IMG/VR virus record: IMGVR_UViG_3300044986_000742 | Coordinates: 1 to 41,662 of that record | Length of the DNA: 41,662 bases | Origin: a virus | Reading direction: 5' to 3' (one strand) | Shown: positions 17,987-23,286 of the stretch, piece by piece | How the letters are laid out: each line of letters starts with the position of its first letter | Position numbering within the stretch: the first letter of the stretch is position 1 | The notes under the pieces: generated by a model | The model's input: the letters and a program-made list of their open reading frames with translations, nothing else | Database searches by the model: none | What the model was told of the DNA's origin: nothing | Program-made: the position numbers and the translations under genes

Positions 17987-18270
17987 TGAACCGATATTTC
18001 ACAGTAGAAGCAGATGCCTACGAGCAGGCGCGGTTTGCCGTAGATGCTGCATGGGGATTTTCCGAAACAGAAACCAGCATCGAGCCGTTGGCGACTGCGC
18101 CGAAAGACCAAGGCAACAATGTCCTTATCGCCATCCGCGCCGTGCATTGCGACATGGAGCCGTTCAAGAGCGCCGTGGAGTCTTTGCTTGGCAGTAACGC
18201 CGCCGCCGAAATCACGCAGGCCGAATACGAAGCCGCCCTGCCGCAAACACAAGGAGGACCGCAGCAATGA
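17986..18270 (+). CDS. Small phage protein, 94 residues
   Basis: An acidic protein beginning MNRYFTVEADAYEQARFAVD, with a central beta region (APKDQGNNVLIAIRAVH) and a C-terminal Gln-rich tail. The ATG at 17986 overlaps the preceding TAA and is preferred over an ATG at 17974 inside the lectin gene. Its 3' end carries a strong AAGGAGGA (18251-18258) that serves the next small ORF. I do not recognise the family; its place suggests an accessory of the adhesin gene. Confidence 0.6.
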   Translation: MNRYFTVEADAYEQARFAVDAAWGFSETETSIEPLATAPKDQGNNVLIAIRAVHCDMEPFKSAVESLLGSNAAAEITQAEYEAALPQTQGGPQQ

Positions 18271-18371
18271 CCGCATCCCCGACACCCGCACCAGCGGAGT
18301 CTTTCGGCCAGCCGCAGGCGAGCTTTGCGGAGGCGAGTGGGGAGGCTGTGGGGGATTTGCAGCAGTCGTAA
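18267..18371 (+). CDS. Tiny ORF, 34 residues
   Basis: It encodes a 34-residue Ala/Ser/Gln/Glu-rich peptide. Support comes from an excellent Shine-Dalgarno (AAGGAGGA, 18251-18258) placed eight bases before the ATG, and ATGA overlap with the preceding gene. The composition is low-complexity, so it may instead be a leader or a decayed gene. No function is suggested. Confidence 0.4.
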   Translation: MTASPTPAPAESFGQPQASFAEASGEAVGDLQQS

Positions 18372-18386
18372 AGCAACGCTTTACAA

Positions 18387-18605
18387 GTGACGGCGACGCT
18401 GACGTTTCAACTGCCCGAAGAGCAGGAAGAATTTTACCACGCGGCCAAGGGGGCGGATTGGCGTATGGTCGTCGAAGACTTGGACGGCTGGCTTCGCTCC
18501 AAACTCAAACACGAAGAACTCACGCCGGAACAAGACGCCGCTTACGAAGAAGCAAGAAAGCATCTGTTTACGATACTTGAGGAGCGCGGACTGCAACTTT
18601 GGTGA
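18387..18605 (+). CDS. Small conserved phage protein, 72 residues (GTG start)
   Basis: It begins with GTG and reads TATLTFQLPEEQEEF, then DWRMVVEDLDGWLRSKLKHEE, an acidic helical middle, and LFTILEERGLQLW at the end. This layout ('TF-x-LPEE-x-EF ... DLD-x-WLR-x-x-xK ... L-x-x-xGL-x-x-W') recurs in many phages as a protein of unknown function. The GTG is the only start that keeps the conserved N-terminus. It is followed by a 39-base gap holding a copy of the 12-bp element. Confidence 0.7.
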   Translation: MTATLTFQLPEEQEEFYHAAKGADWRMVVEDLDGWLRSKLKHEELTPEQDAAYEEARKHLFTILEERGLQLW

Positions 18606-18630
18606 ACCCTTGACCACCGTTCCGGCGGGC

Positions 18631-18642
18631 GGTTTAGTCAAA
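18631..18642 (+). promoter_or_regulatory. 12-bp dispersed element before the lysis genes
   Basis: Exact GGTTTAGTCAAA, ending two bases before the GTG of the next gene (18645). Upstream lies AACCCTTGACCACC (18605-18618), a weak relative of the AAACYCTTGCGCCA repeat found near other copies. Confidence 0.75.
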
Positions 18643-18644
18643 GC

Positions 18645-18923
18645 GTGAAAACCTTCCTTGCCAAACTCATGGGCATCGGCGCGTCAGTGTGGAGCTTCTA
18701 CGGCCCGATCCTCCGCAACCTCTTCGTCACCGGCACCAGCGCGTTGCTCCCGCTGGCTCTGGACATCGTGCGCGAACTCGCGGCCACAACCAAGTCGTCC
18801 GCGGACAAGCGCGACACCGCGATTGCCCGCCTCAAAACCGAAGCGACCGCCTACGGCATCAGTGCGACCGAATCGCTCATCCGGTTCACTGTCGAGAGCG
18901 CGGTGCAGCGCATCCGGCTATGA
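18645..18923 (+). CDS. Small amphipathic/membrane protein of the lysis cassette
   Basis: A 92-residue protein with a GTG start. Residues about 10-45 (IGASVWSFYGPILRNLFVTGTSALLPLALDIV) are strongly hydrophobic with one or two short helices. The second half is a charged helix (SSADKRDTAIARLKTEATA). Similar small proteins precede holins in many podoviruses. It could be a holin, an antiholin or a membrane accessory. It couples by ATGA overlap to the 18920 gene. The 12-bp element abuts its start, suggesting control of lysis entry. Confidence 0.55.
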   Translation: MKTFLAKLMGIGASVWSFYGPILRNLFVTGTSALLPLALDIVRELAATTKSSADKRDTAIARLKTEATAYGISATESLIRFTVESAVQRIRL

Positions 18924-19234
18924 TCAAGCGCCTGTTTACCAAGTTCCTCGTCTCGCGCATTGGCAGCATTGCCACGCCGGTAATTGCCGCTGCCGTCGCC
19001 GCGGTCATCGCCCGCGTGGCAACCTTCGACACCGCGCTGGCCGGTCAGATTAACGAGGAGGCCGTCGTGGGTTTTATCATCGCCGCGCTTGTTTCGGCGG
19101 CGAACTTCTACACCAACAACACGCTAACCACGGACGTCAAAAAGATCCAAGCAGTGGTCAACGTCCCGCAGGACGGCTGGTTTGGTCCGGTGACTTATAC
19201 GGAAGTCCGTCGCGCCATTCCGGTCGTCAAATAG
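18920..19234 (+). CDS. Holin candidate with C-terminal peptidoglycan-binding-like motif
   Basis: A 104-residue protein. Two membrane helices are predicted by eye at about 13-34 (IGSIATPVIAAAVAAVIARVAT) and 46-64 (EEAVVGFIIAALVSAANFY). The C-terminal 30 residues read IQAVVNVPQDGWFGPVTYTEVRRAI. This is the 'x-Q-x-x-L-x-V-x-x-DGxxGPxT-x-x-x-V' core of a PG_binding_1 repeat, usually found in cell-wall hydrolases. Position directly before the endolysin supports a holin. The short motif may anchor the protein to the wall. It starts by ATGA overlap. Confidence 0.65.
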   Translation: MIKRLFTKFLVSRIGSIATPVIAAAVAAVIARVATFDTALAGQINEEAVVGFIIAALVSAANFYTNNTLTTDVKKIQAVVNVPQDGWFGPVTYTEVRRAIPVVK

Positions 19235-19380
19235 CGCGGCACACGCTCCATGCGATATTCACTCAACCGGCGCTGCCGGAGGACCGACGTCCCTTCCTGC
19301 TTCGCCTCCTTGCGTCGGTGCGGGCCGATCTGGATCTGGGCAAGCAGCGATTGTGGCTGAAGGGCAAGGCCGATTTCTAA
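19231..19380 (+). CDS. Putative small ORF without a standard start, upstream of the endolysin
   Basis: The frame ending at TAA 19378-19380 reads as a sensible protein (ALPEDRRPFLLRLLASVRAD, then LGKQRLWLKGKADF). Its TAA overlaps the endolysin ATG (TAATG), the coupling used throughout this genome. However, no ATG, GTG or TTG is found near the expected 5' end; the coordinate given begins at an in-frame ATA that overlaps the previous stop. It may use a rare start, be produced by frameshifting from the holin gene, or be a decayed gene. Confidence 0.35.
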   Translation: MARHTLHAIFTQPALPEDRRPFLLRLLASVRADLDLGKQRLWLKGKADF

Positions 19381-19808
19381 TGAGCAGCGAACAAGGATTT
19401 CAAAAGTTACTCGACAAGTGGGGCGTGAAAAACTTCACCGCCAAGGAGTTTTACTACCGCGGGGCAAGCGACGAGCGGCTGCAACTAAACACCGACCCTC
19501 CGGCGAAGCTGTGGCCGAACATGGAGCGCACCGCCAAGGTGCTGGACGAGGCACGCACGCGGCTGAAAGCGCCGATTCGTCTGACGTCAATTTTCCGGTC
19601 CGAAGCGTACAACCGGCGCATCGGCGGGGTCAGAAATTCCAGTCATTGCGTATTCAACGCGACCGACTTGGTGACAGCGCAACCGGCCTCGCTTTACCTT
19701 GTGCTGCTCGACCTCCGGCGTGAGGGGATGTTTAAGGGAGGATTAGGATTGTATCGCTCGTTTGTCCACTTGGACACCCGCGGGCACAACGCCACTTGGA
19801 GGGGATGA
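19380..19808 (+). CDS. Endolysin, peptidase M15 family
   Basis: A 142-residue protein without signal peptide. It matches the M15-type (D-Ala-D-Ala carboxypeptidase/L-Ala-D-Glu endopeptidase) fold. LTSIFRSEAYNRRIGGVRNSSHCVFNATD gives zinc ligands H89 and D96 (H-x6-D), and SFVHLDTRG supplies the H-x-D pair (H130, D132). The expected start is the ATG at 19380, coupled to the TAA of the upstream frame. It cuts peptidoglycan cross-links at lysis after a holin opens the inner membrane. Length is typical for phage M15 endolysins of Gram-negative hosts. Confidence 0.85.
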   Translation: MSSEQGFQKLLDKWGVKNFTAKEFYYRGASDERLQLNTDPPAKLWPNMERTAKVLDEARTRLKAPIRLTSIFRSEAYNRRIGGVRNSSHCVFNATDLVTAQPASLYLVLLDLRREGMFKGGLGLYRSFVHLDTRGHNATWRG

Positions 19809-19891
19809 TGATCACCGGCATTGTGCTTACGGTGCTGATGTATCTGGGGCTGCTGGCGTTTGGCTACTGGCTATCGAAGCAAGAGGGGTGA
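19805..19891 (+). CDS. Tiny single-pass membrane peptide, 28 residues
   Basis: It reads MMITGIVLTVLMYLGLLAFGYWLSKQEG: one membrane helix with a short charged tail. It overlaps the endolysin stop (ATGATGA) and runs 65 bases into the 3' end of the oppositely oriented integrase gene. Its place after the endolysin suggests a lysis accessory, but there is no lipobox, so it is not an outer-membrane spanin. Very short; support is coupling and hydrophobicity. Confidence 0.4.
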   Translation: MMITGIVLTVLMYLGLLAFGYWLSKQEG

Positions 19892-21005
19892 GCGCCTTGG
19901 CCATCGTTTCGATGGAGGCGTGGGTGTAGTTGTTGCTGACCTTCGTCGAATCATGGTCGCAGATTAGCTGCCGGACGCGCTGATCGACACCGGCATCGAC
20001 GAGCAGGGAGTTAGTCGTGTGACGCCATGAGTGGAAGGACTTGTCGGACTGCTGCCGACCCTTGCCGGTCTTTTTGCTGATGGCGCGTTCGACGCCCGCC
20101 TTGTCCAGCAGGCGGATAAAATTGCGGGACGCCACGCTGGCTGACATGGCCGCGAGGGTTGGCGTGATCTTGCCGGAACCGCGGAGGCCGACCAGTTCGC
20201 CCATCAGCGGCACCGAGACGACGACGCCCTTGCGGCTCTTTTTCTCCGGCACAAAGTGCAGGACGCCGTCCTTGATCTCCTCGTGGCTCCGGCGAGTGGC
20301 GTCCCCGATCCGCATGCCGTAGAGCAACCCAAACAAACAGGCTGTGCGCCACTCCGGCTCCGCGGCGGCGAGGATGGCGGTGATCTCGTCCTTGGTAAAA
20401 GCCTTCCGGCTGGTGCCTCCGGTGCGGTGCAGTGACACAAGCTCCGCTGGATTGACGTCGATTTGCCGCAGCAGGACGGCCCGCTTTAGCACCGAGCGGA
20501 CGGCCTTGATGATGTAGACGACGGTGGATTCGGCCAGCCCGCTGTCGGCCAGCGATTGCCGGAACTCCGCGATGTCGTCGGCGGTGATGCCGCGCAAATC
20601 GTGACCGGCGCGGACGCCCAGCCAGCGCGTGAAATGGGCGACGTCATTGCGATACTTCTCCAGCGACCGCGGCTTGGACGCCTTGGCGGCAAGCCAGCCC
20701 TCCGCGGCCTTGTTCCATGTGACCGTCTTTTTGGGACTGGCAACATTGGCCAGTCTGACCAGCGCATCCACGCGGGAAGCATACCAATGCTCGTCTGGCA
20801 CCACAGAGCGTAGCTCACGCGCTGTCCGCTCCATTTCGTCGGCAAACGCTTTAGCTGCCCGTTTAGGCGTTGTTTTGTGCGGTAGCTTGGTGCTACGCAT
20901 AGTGAGTCGCCAAAAGCCGCCACGGGCGTATTCCGGCGAAGCAACCCACACGCGCATGCGACCGATCCAATATGGTGAAGACGGGATCATGATTACGGAT
21001 GCCAT
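19827..21005 (-). CDS. int: Tyrosine recombinase integrase
   Basis: A 392-residue integrase that inserts and excises the phage at attP/attB. The N-terminal 45 residues are a basic arm-binding-like region (SPYWIGRMRVWV). A SAM-like core-binding domain spans about 95-190 and the catalytic domain about 200-375. Catalytic residues are visible: R232 (GMRIGDA), a basic turn near 256-259, H325 and R328 (HSWRH), H351 and Y360 (NNYTH). All five key positions are present, so it should be active. It is the only clear minus-strand gene and converges with the lysis genes. Its start faces the attP region, usual for temperate phages. M1 at 21005 or M6 at 20990 could be the start. Confidence 0.93.
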   Translation of the reverse strand: MASVIMIPSSPYWIGRMRVWVASPEYARGGFWRLTMRSTKLPHKTTPKRAAKAFADEMERTARELRSVVPDEHWYASRVDALVRLANVASPKKTVTWNKAAEGWLAAKASKPRSLEKYRNDVAHFTRWLGVRAGHDLRGITADDIAEFRQSLADSGLAESTVVYIIKAVRSVLKRAVLLRQIDVNPAELVSLHRTGGTSRKAFTKDEITAILAAAEPEWRTACLFGLLYGMRIGDATRRSHEEIKDGVLHFVPEKKSRKGVVVSVPLMGELVGLRGSGKITPTLAAMSASVASRNFIRLLDKAGVERAISKKTGKGRQQSDKSFHSWRHTTNSLLVDAGVDQRVRQLICDHDSTKVSNNYTHASIETMAKALTPLASIASSQTPAAPDTSAP

Positions 21006-21102
21006 GAGCCAAACCTACCACAGCCAGCTATACATTAAAACCCCTAAAATGCATAAAGGAAAAGGGTCGTTTTACTCTGTTACAGAAGCACTTACACAAA
21101 AC

Positions 21103-21128
21103 GAGGGTTCGATTCCCTTCACCCGCTT
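21103..21128 (+). other. attP core: 3' end of a glycine tRNA
   Basis: The bases form a T-arm (GAGGG, loop TTCGATT, CCCTT) followed by an acceptor 3' strand CACCCGC and a T. That is the 3' quarter of a bacterial tRNA whose 5' strand would be GCGGGTG, typical of tRNA-Gly. There is no tRNA body upstream (no anticodon arm or D-arm), so it is not a functional tRNA gene. It is the identity block that restores the host tRNA after integration. Confidence 0.8.
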
Positions 21129-21214
21129 TTACTCTGTAAAACCTTCCGGAAGCGCCCGATTTAGCACACCCAGTTAGCACACGTTTTAGATATTGCATAC
21201 GCTTTAGATCCGCG

Positions 21215-21226
21215 TTTGACTAAACC
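21215..21226 (-). promoter_or_regulatory. 12-bp dispersed element, inverted, start of early region
   Basis: Exact copy, reading TTTGACTAAACC on the + strand. It ends two bases before the ATG of the first early gene (21229), which has no visible Shine-Dalgarno. Confidence 0.7.
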
Positions 21227-21228
21227 GC

Positions 21229-21408
21229 ATGCCTTACGCCGATCCCGACCAGCAGCTTGCCGCCATGCGCCAACGCTACGCCGAGCGGTATGCCAGCGAC
21301 CCGAAGTTCCGTAAGGCAGAATCCAAGCGCAAGGCCCGCTACTACGCCGAGAACCCCGCCTACCAGCAGCGCGTCAAGCGCAAGGTCAAAGCCCGCCGGT
21401 CAAAATAA
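21229..21408 (+). CDS. Small basic protein, 59 residues, putative nucleic-acid binder
   Basis: The protein begins MPYADPDQQLAAMRQRYAER and contains about 17 Arg/Lys residues, ending KVKARRSK. 'MPYxDPxxQ' starts followed by a basic helix are common in short phage DNA-binding or HNH-associated proteins. Here no Cys or His metal site exists. As the first gene right of attP and adjacent to a 12-bp element it could be a regulator or an excisionase-like factor; this is inference from size, charge and location. Confidence 0.5.
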   Translation: MPYADPDQQLAAMRQRYAERYASDPKFRKAESKRKARYYAENPAYQQRVKRKVKARRSK

Positions 21409-21419
21409 TTTCTGGTTGC

Positions 21420-21432
21420 GGGGGGGGGGGGG
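21420..21432 (+). repeat. G13 homopolymer tract
   Basis: Thirteen consecutive G bases lie 12 bases after the stop of the small basic protein, in the short gap before the next ORF. Such a run is prone to slipped-strand changes, and its true length may differ from the sequenced one. Confidence 0.85.
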
Positions 21433-21473
21433 ACTACGAATGTCTCATGCCATTCTCTATTCTCCCCACCGAT

Positions 21474-21719
21474 ATGGAACAACAACTCATCACTCTCATT
21501 CGGCAACTCGCGGAGCGCGAGGGCGTTACACCGGCTCAACTTCTGTGGGGTGTTCTCCCCATTGTTGACAACCGTCAGACAGACGATGACAGTAGCCAGT
21601 ATGAAAAAGAAAACGACCAAGGACGGGAGGGCAGCGGATCGAATCCGCAAGACGCTCTCCTTGCCACAGGATCTGACAGACCGCATCCAAGCGTTGGCCG
21701 ACGACAAGTATGCCGGTGA
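21474..21719 (+). CDS. Small protein with LWGVL motif, overlapping the RHH gene
   Basis: The first 35 residues (MEQQLITLIRQLAEREGVTPAQLLWGVLP) resemble a common phage family that reads 'LIRQLAEKLGxTVExLWGVL'. The remainder is polar and unlike that family, because it overlaps the RHH regulator gene in another frame from about 21586. Either the genes overlap or an old frameshift or deletion fused the motif to out-of-frame sequence. An alternative start is the ATG at 21447. Possibly a truncated relic. Confidence 0.4.
   Translation: MEQQLITLIRQLAEREGVTPAQLLWGVLPIVDNRQTDDDSSQYEKENDQGREGSGSNPQDALLATGSDRPHPSVGRRQVCR
21571..21583. promoter_or_regulatory. Degenerate RHH-operator-like palindrome
   Basis: ACCGTCAGACAGA differs at two positions from the perfect palindrome ACTGTCNGACAGT found three times nearby. 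It sits two bases before the possible ATG (21586) of the first RHH gene, suggesting autoregulation. Confidence 0.45.
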
Positions 21720-21819
21720 CTTCACGCGGGCGACGTTGGAAATCCTCGCCACACGCTATCCCGAAGCGCGGCAGTTCCTGCGCGAGAACACGACCTACAA
21801 GCACAGCCGGAAAAAATAA
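21586..21819 (+). CDS. Ribbon-helix-helix (Arc/CopG-type) transcriptional regulator
   Basis: A 77-residue protein with a basic N-terminal arm (MKKKTTKDGRAADRIRK). The RHH signature follows: beta strand RIRKTLSLP, helix 1 QDLTDRIQALADDK, then FTRATLEILATRY as helix 2, and a charged tail. RHH proteins bind DNA as dimers through the paired beta strands; P22 Arc and Mnt are phage examples. Starts at GTG 21550, ATG 21586 or ATG 21601 are all possible; none has a good ribosome site. Three perfect palindromes and one degenerate palindrome nearby are its likely operators. It is a candidate lysogeny regulator, as no Cro/CI-type repressor was found. Confidence 0.7.
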   Translation: MTVASMKKKTTKDGRAADRIRKTLSLPQDLTDRIQALADDKYAGDFTRATLEILATRYPEARQFLRENTTYKHSRKK

Positions 21820-21856
21820 TTTCGGACGCCCGAAAAATATTTTTATTTTCCTATTG

Positions 21857-21869
21857 ACTGTCGGACAGT
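21857..21869. promoter_or_regulatory. Palindromic operator 1
   Basis: ACTGTC-G-GACAGT, a perfect 13-bp palindrome. It overlaps a TTGACT (21854-21859) that could be a -35 box; TAGACT at 21877-21882 is 17 bp downstream as a possible -10. Confidence 0.7.
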
Positions 21870-21879
21870 TGGTCTATAG

Positions 21880-21892
21880 ACTGTCTGACAGT
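21880..21892. promoter_or_regulatory. Palindromic operator 2
   Basis: ACTGTC-T-GACAGT, perfect palindrome, 23 bp centre-to-centre from operator 1. It overlaps the likely -10/start region of the promoter for the genes at 21925 and beyond, so binding here would block transcription. Confidence 0.7.
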
Positions 21893-21924
21893 TGATGAAT
21901 AAATCCTCAACTAATCCACACACA

Positions 21925-22188
21925 ATGAACACACAAACACCCAGCAAACCCCGTTGGAATTTTAACGGGACATTCACACGCTTGCGCGAGGGCGACCTCG
22001 TCAAGTATGACAATCAAACGGTGCGCGTCGAGCGCGTCACGCCGACCGCCGCCTACGTTGCGCTGCCACGCGAGGCACGCTCGTTTACCACGCTCATGGG
22101 CCAGACGGTTACGCTCAAGCCGAGCGCACGCCGCGTGGCCATCAGCGCGAACTCCGAGATCCCAATCCTCAACCGGAGGGCCGCGTGA
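21925..22188 (+). CDS. Small early protein, 87 residues
   Basis: First gene after the operator pair. It has a central beta-rich segment (FTRLREGDLVKYDNQTVRVERVTPTAAYVAL) resembling a small barrel. The C-terminus is basic (LKPSARRVAISANSEIP). The family is not recognised. The ATG at 21925 lies in a CA-rich leader without Shine-Dalgarno; an in-frame ATG at 21895 abuts operator 2. It overlaps the next gene's start region by one base. Probably an early regulatory or accessory protein. Confidence 0.55.
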   Translation: MNTQTPSKPRWNFNGTFTRLREGDLVKYDNQTVRVERVTPTAAYVALPREARSFTTLMGQTVTLKPSARRVAISANSEIPILNRRAA

Positions 22189-22430
22189 TGAATCTCAAAA
22201 ATATTACCAACGACGACCAACTTGCTCTTGGTCGAGTGTTTCACGATATGCCCAAGGCGGTGCTGGCCGCTATCGCTTGCAGCGCGTATCGCCAGCACGG
22301 ATACCACGACGACAGATTGCAGGAACGCATTGCTCACGAATGGGTGACGCTGCATGCCAATGGCATCGTCCACAACAAACCAACCAAACATGTAAGGGAA
22401 GTGGCTCAAGTCTACGCCGATTCCATGTAA
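22188..22430 (+). CDS. Small early protein, 80 residues
   Basis: A protein with His-rich helical segments (VFHDMPKAVLAAIACSAYRQHGYHDDRLQERIAHEW, written across residues 18-53) and a short C-terminal helix. The ATG at 22188 has GGAGG about eight bases upstream and overlaps the preceding TGA. No known domain is recognised. It is transcribed with the other early genes. Confidence 0.55.
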   Translation: MNLKNITNDDQLALGRVFHDMPKAVLAAIACSAYRQHGYHDDRLQERIAHEWVTLHANGIVHNKPTKHVREVAQVYADSM

Positions 22431-22469
22431 CCACCAACGCGGGTTCCACCCCCGCTTACATTTTAGCCC

Positions 22470-22649
22470 ATGCCCACCACCACCGAACCCACCATCCGAA
22501 AAACCATATCGTTCCCTCGCAGCCTTGTCGTCCGGCTGGCCGCGGAGGCCAAGTCCGAGCGCCGCCGGTTCTCACCACAGGTCGTCAAAGCCCTTGAGGA
22601 CTTTTTCGCGCCCGCAACTGTCAGACAGTCGAAGGGAGGCCAGCGATGA
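22470..22649 (+). CDS. Second ribbon-helix-helix protein, 59 residues
   Basis: It begins MPTTTEPTIRKTISFPRSLVVRL. IRKTISFP is the DNA-contacting strand, RSLVVRLAAEAKSERR helix 1, and FSPQVVKALEDFFAP helix 2, giving a complete minimal RHH fold. The strand motif 'RKT-L/I-S-L/F-P' is shared with the first RHH protein, so both could recognise the same operator. A perfect operator palindrome (22617-22629) lies inside its own 3' end. Its TGA overlaps the next ATG. Two RHH regulators in 1 kb recall the Arc/Mnt arrangement of P22. Confidence 0.65.
   Translation: MPTTTEPTIRKTISFPRSLVVRLAAEAKSERRRFSPQVVKALEDFFAPATVRQSKGGQR
22617..22629. promoter_or_regulatory. Palindromic operator 3, inside the second RHH gene
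   Basis: ACTGTC-A-GACAGT, perfect 13-bp palindrome in the codons for T-V-R-Q near the C-terminus. Its perfect match within coding sequence, 750 bp from the other copies, indicates selection at DNA level. Confidence 0.65.
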
Positions 22650-22987
22650 CACTCATCGATAAAGCCCACGCCGCTCCCCGCGGCGACCAGCGCAACTACA
22701 GCCACGAACTTGTCGATGCCGTCGAAGTGTTGCGGTCGAAGGGCTGGGGCTTCCGCGCCATTCACCAGTGGCTCGCGGACGAGGGCCAAGACATCAACCC
22801 GAACTGGGTCACTTTCGCGTCGGCCATGTGCCAGCGCATCAACCACCGCAGAAACAAAACCAATGAACCAAGAACCCACCTACACCGTTCCCGCACTTAC
22901 CTGCATGGAACTGGTCAGCATCCGAGTGGCGCTCAAGCACAACTTGTGCCGCTTCTGGAAATGGCGTCACGACACAACGTGGCGTGA
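22646..22987 (+). CDS. Small early protein, HTH-like, 113 residues
   Basis: Residues 15-70 (NYSHELVDAVEVLRSKGWGFRAIHQWLADEG, then NWVTFASAMCQRI) are arranged like a short helix-turn-helix region, with 'LRSKGWGFRAIHQWL' as the likely recognition unit. After about residue 72 the frame overlaps the gene at 22863 and becomes Arg/His/Gln-rich and less protein-like. The original end may therefore have been earlier. Function unknown; a regulatory role is possible. ATGA coupling to the RHH gene upstream. Confidence 0.5.
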   Translation: MTLIDKAHAAPRGDQRNYSHELVDAVEVLRSKGWGFRAIHQWLADEGQDINPNWVTFASAMCQRINHRRNKTNEPRTHLHRSRTYLHGTGQHPSGAQAQLVPLLEMASRHNVA

Positions 22988-23045
22988 AACCGTCCGCACG
23001 CACATCGCGGCGCTACGCAAACTCAACCGGCAGGAGGTCGTCTAA
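22863..23045 (+). CDS. Small early protein, 60 residues
   Basis: The protein reads MNQEPTYTVPALTCMELVSI at the start and ends HIAALRKLNRQEVV. It has mainly two helices and no recognised domain. It overlaps the preceding ORF by 125 bases in another frame; codon use and a TAATG junction with the next gene suggest this frame is the coding one in the overlap. Confidence 0.5.
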   Translation: MNQEPTYTVPALTCMELVSIRVALKHNLCRFWKWRHDTTWRETVRTHIAALRKLNRQEVV

Positions 23046-23206
23046 TGGACTACCTCATCGTCGCCCTGCTGCTGGCCCTGTGGCTCATCACCGTCGTCGG
23101 CGCTTACTCCGCGGGTTGGATCACCGGCTGGGACAAAGCCGAAGCCAGTCACAAGTGGAGCCGGTGGATTCTCCGGCAATACGAAAATCGCTCCATCCGA
23201 TTTTAG
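23045..23206 (+). CDS. Small membrane protein, 53 residues
   Basis: One N-terminal membrane helix (MDYLIVALLLALWLITVVGA) is followed by GWITGWDKAEASHKW and a basic tail. The ATG overlaps the preceding TAA. Small single-pass proteins in early operons often act in superinfection exclusion or host takeover, but nothing in this sequence proves that. Confidence 0.55.
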   Translation: MDYLIVALLLALWLITVVGAYSAGWITGWDKAEASHKWSRWILRQYENRSIRF

Positions 23207-23286
23207 GCATGCAAACCACAAAAGAAAACCCGCCGACGCAGCATGCCGCGCCGACGGGTCAGAACACAATGAAAGGTCAAACTACA

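Larger units (their letters stand above)
21006..21228. other. attP: attP region with putative integrase binding sites
   Basis: This A+T-rich, non-coding 223-bp stretch separates integrase from the rightward early genes. The core is at 21103-21128. Direct repeats flank it: TTTTACTCTGT at 21070-21080 and 21127-21137, TTAGCACAC at 21161-21169 and 21174-21182, and TTTAGAT at 21185-21191 and 21203-21209. These are good candidates for arm- or core-type integrase sites, though this is inference. A 12-bp element closes the region at 21215-21226. Confidence 0.75.

Noticed and set aside
21103-21130. A functional tRNA gene
   Set aside because: Only the T-arm and acceptor 3' strand are present; no anticodon or D-arm upstream, so it is an attachment core.
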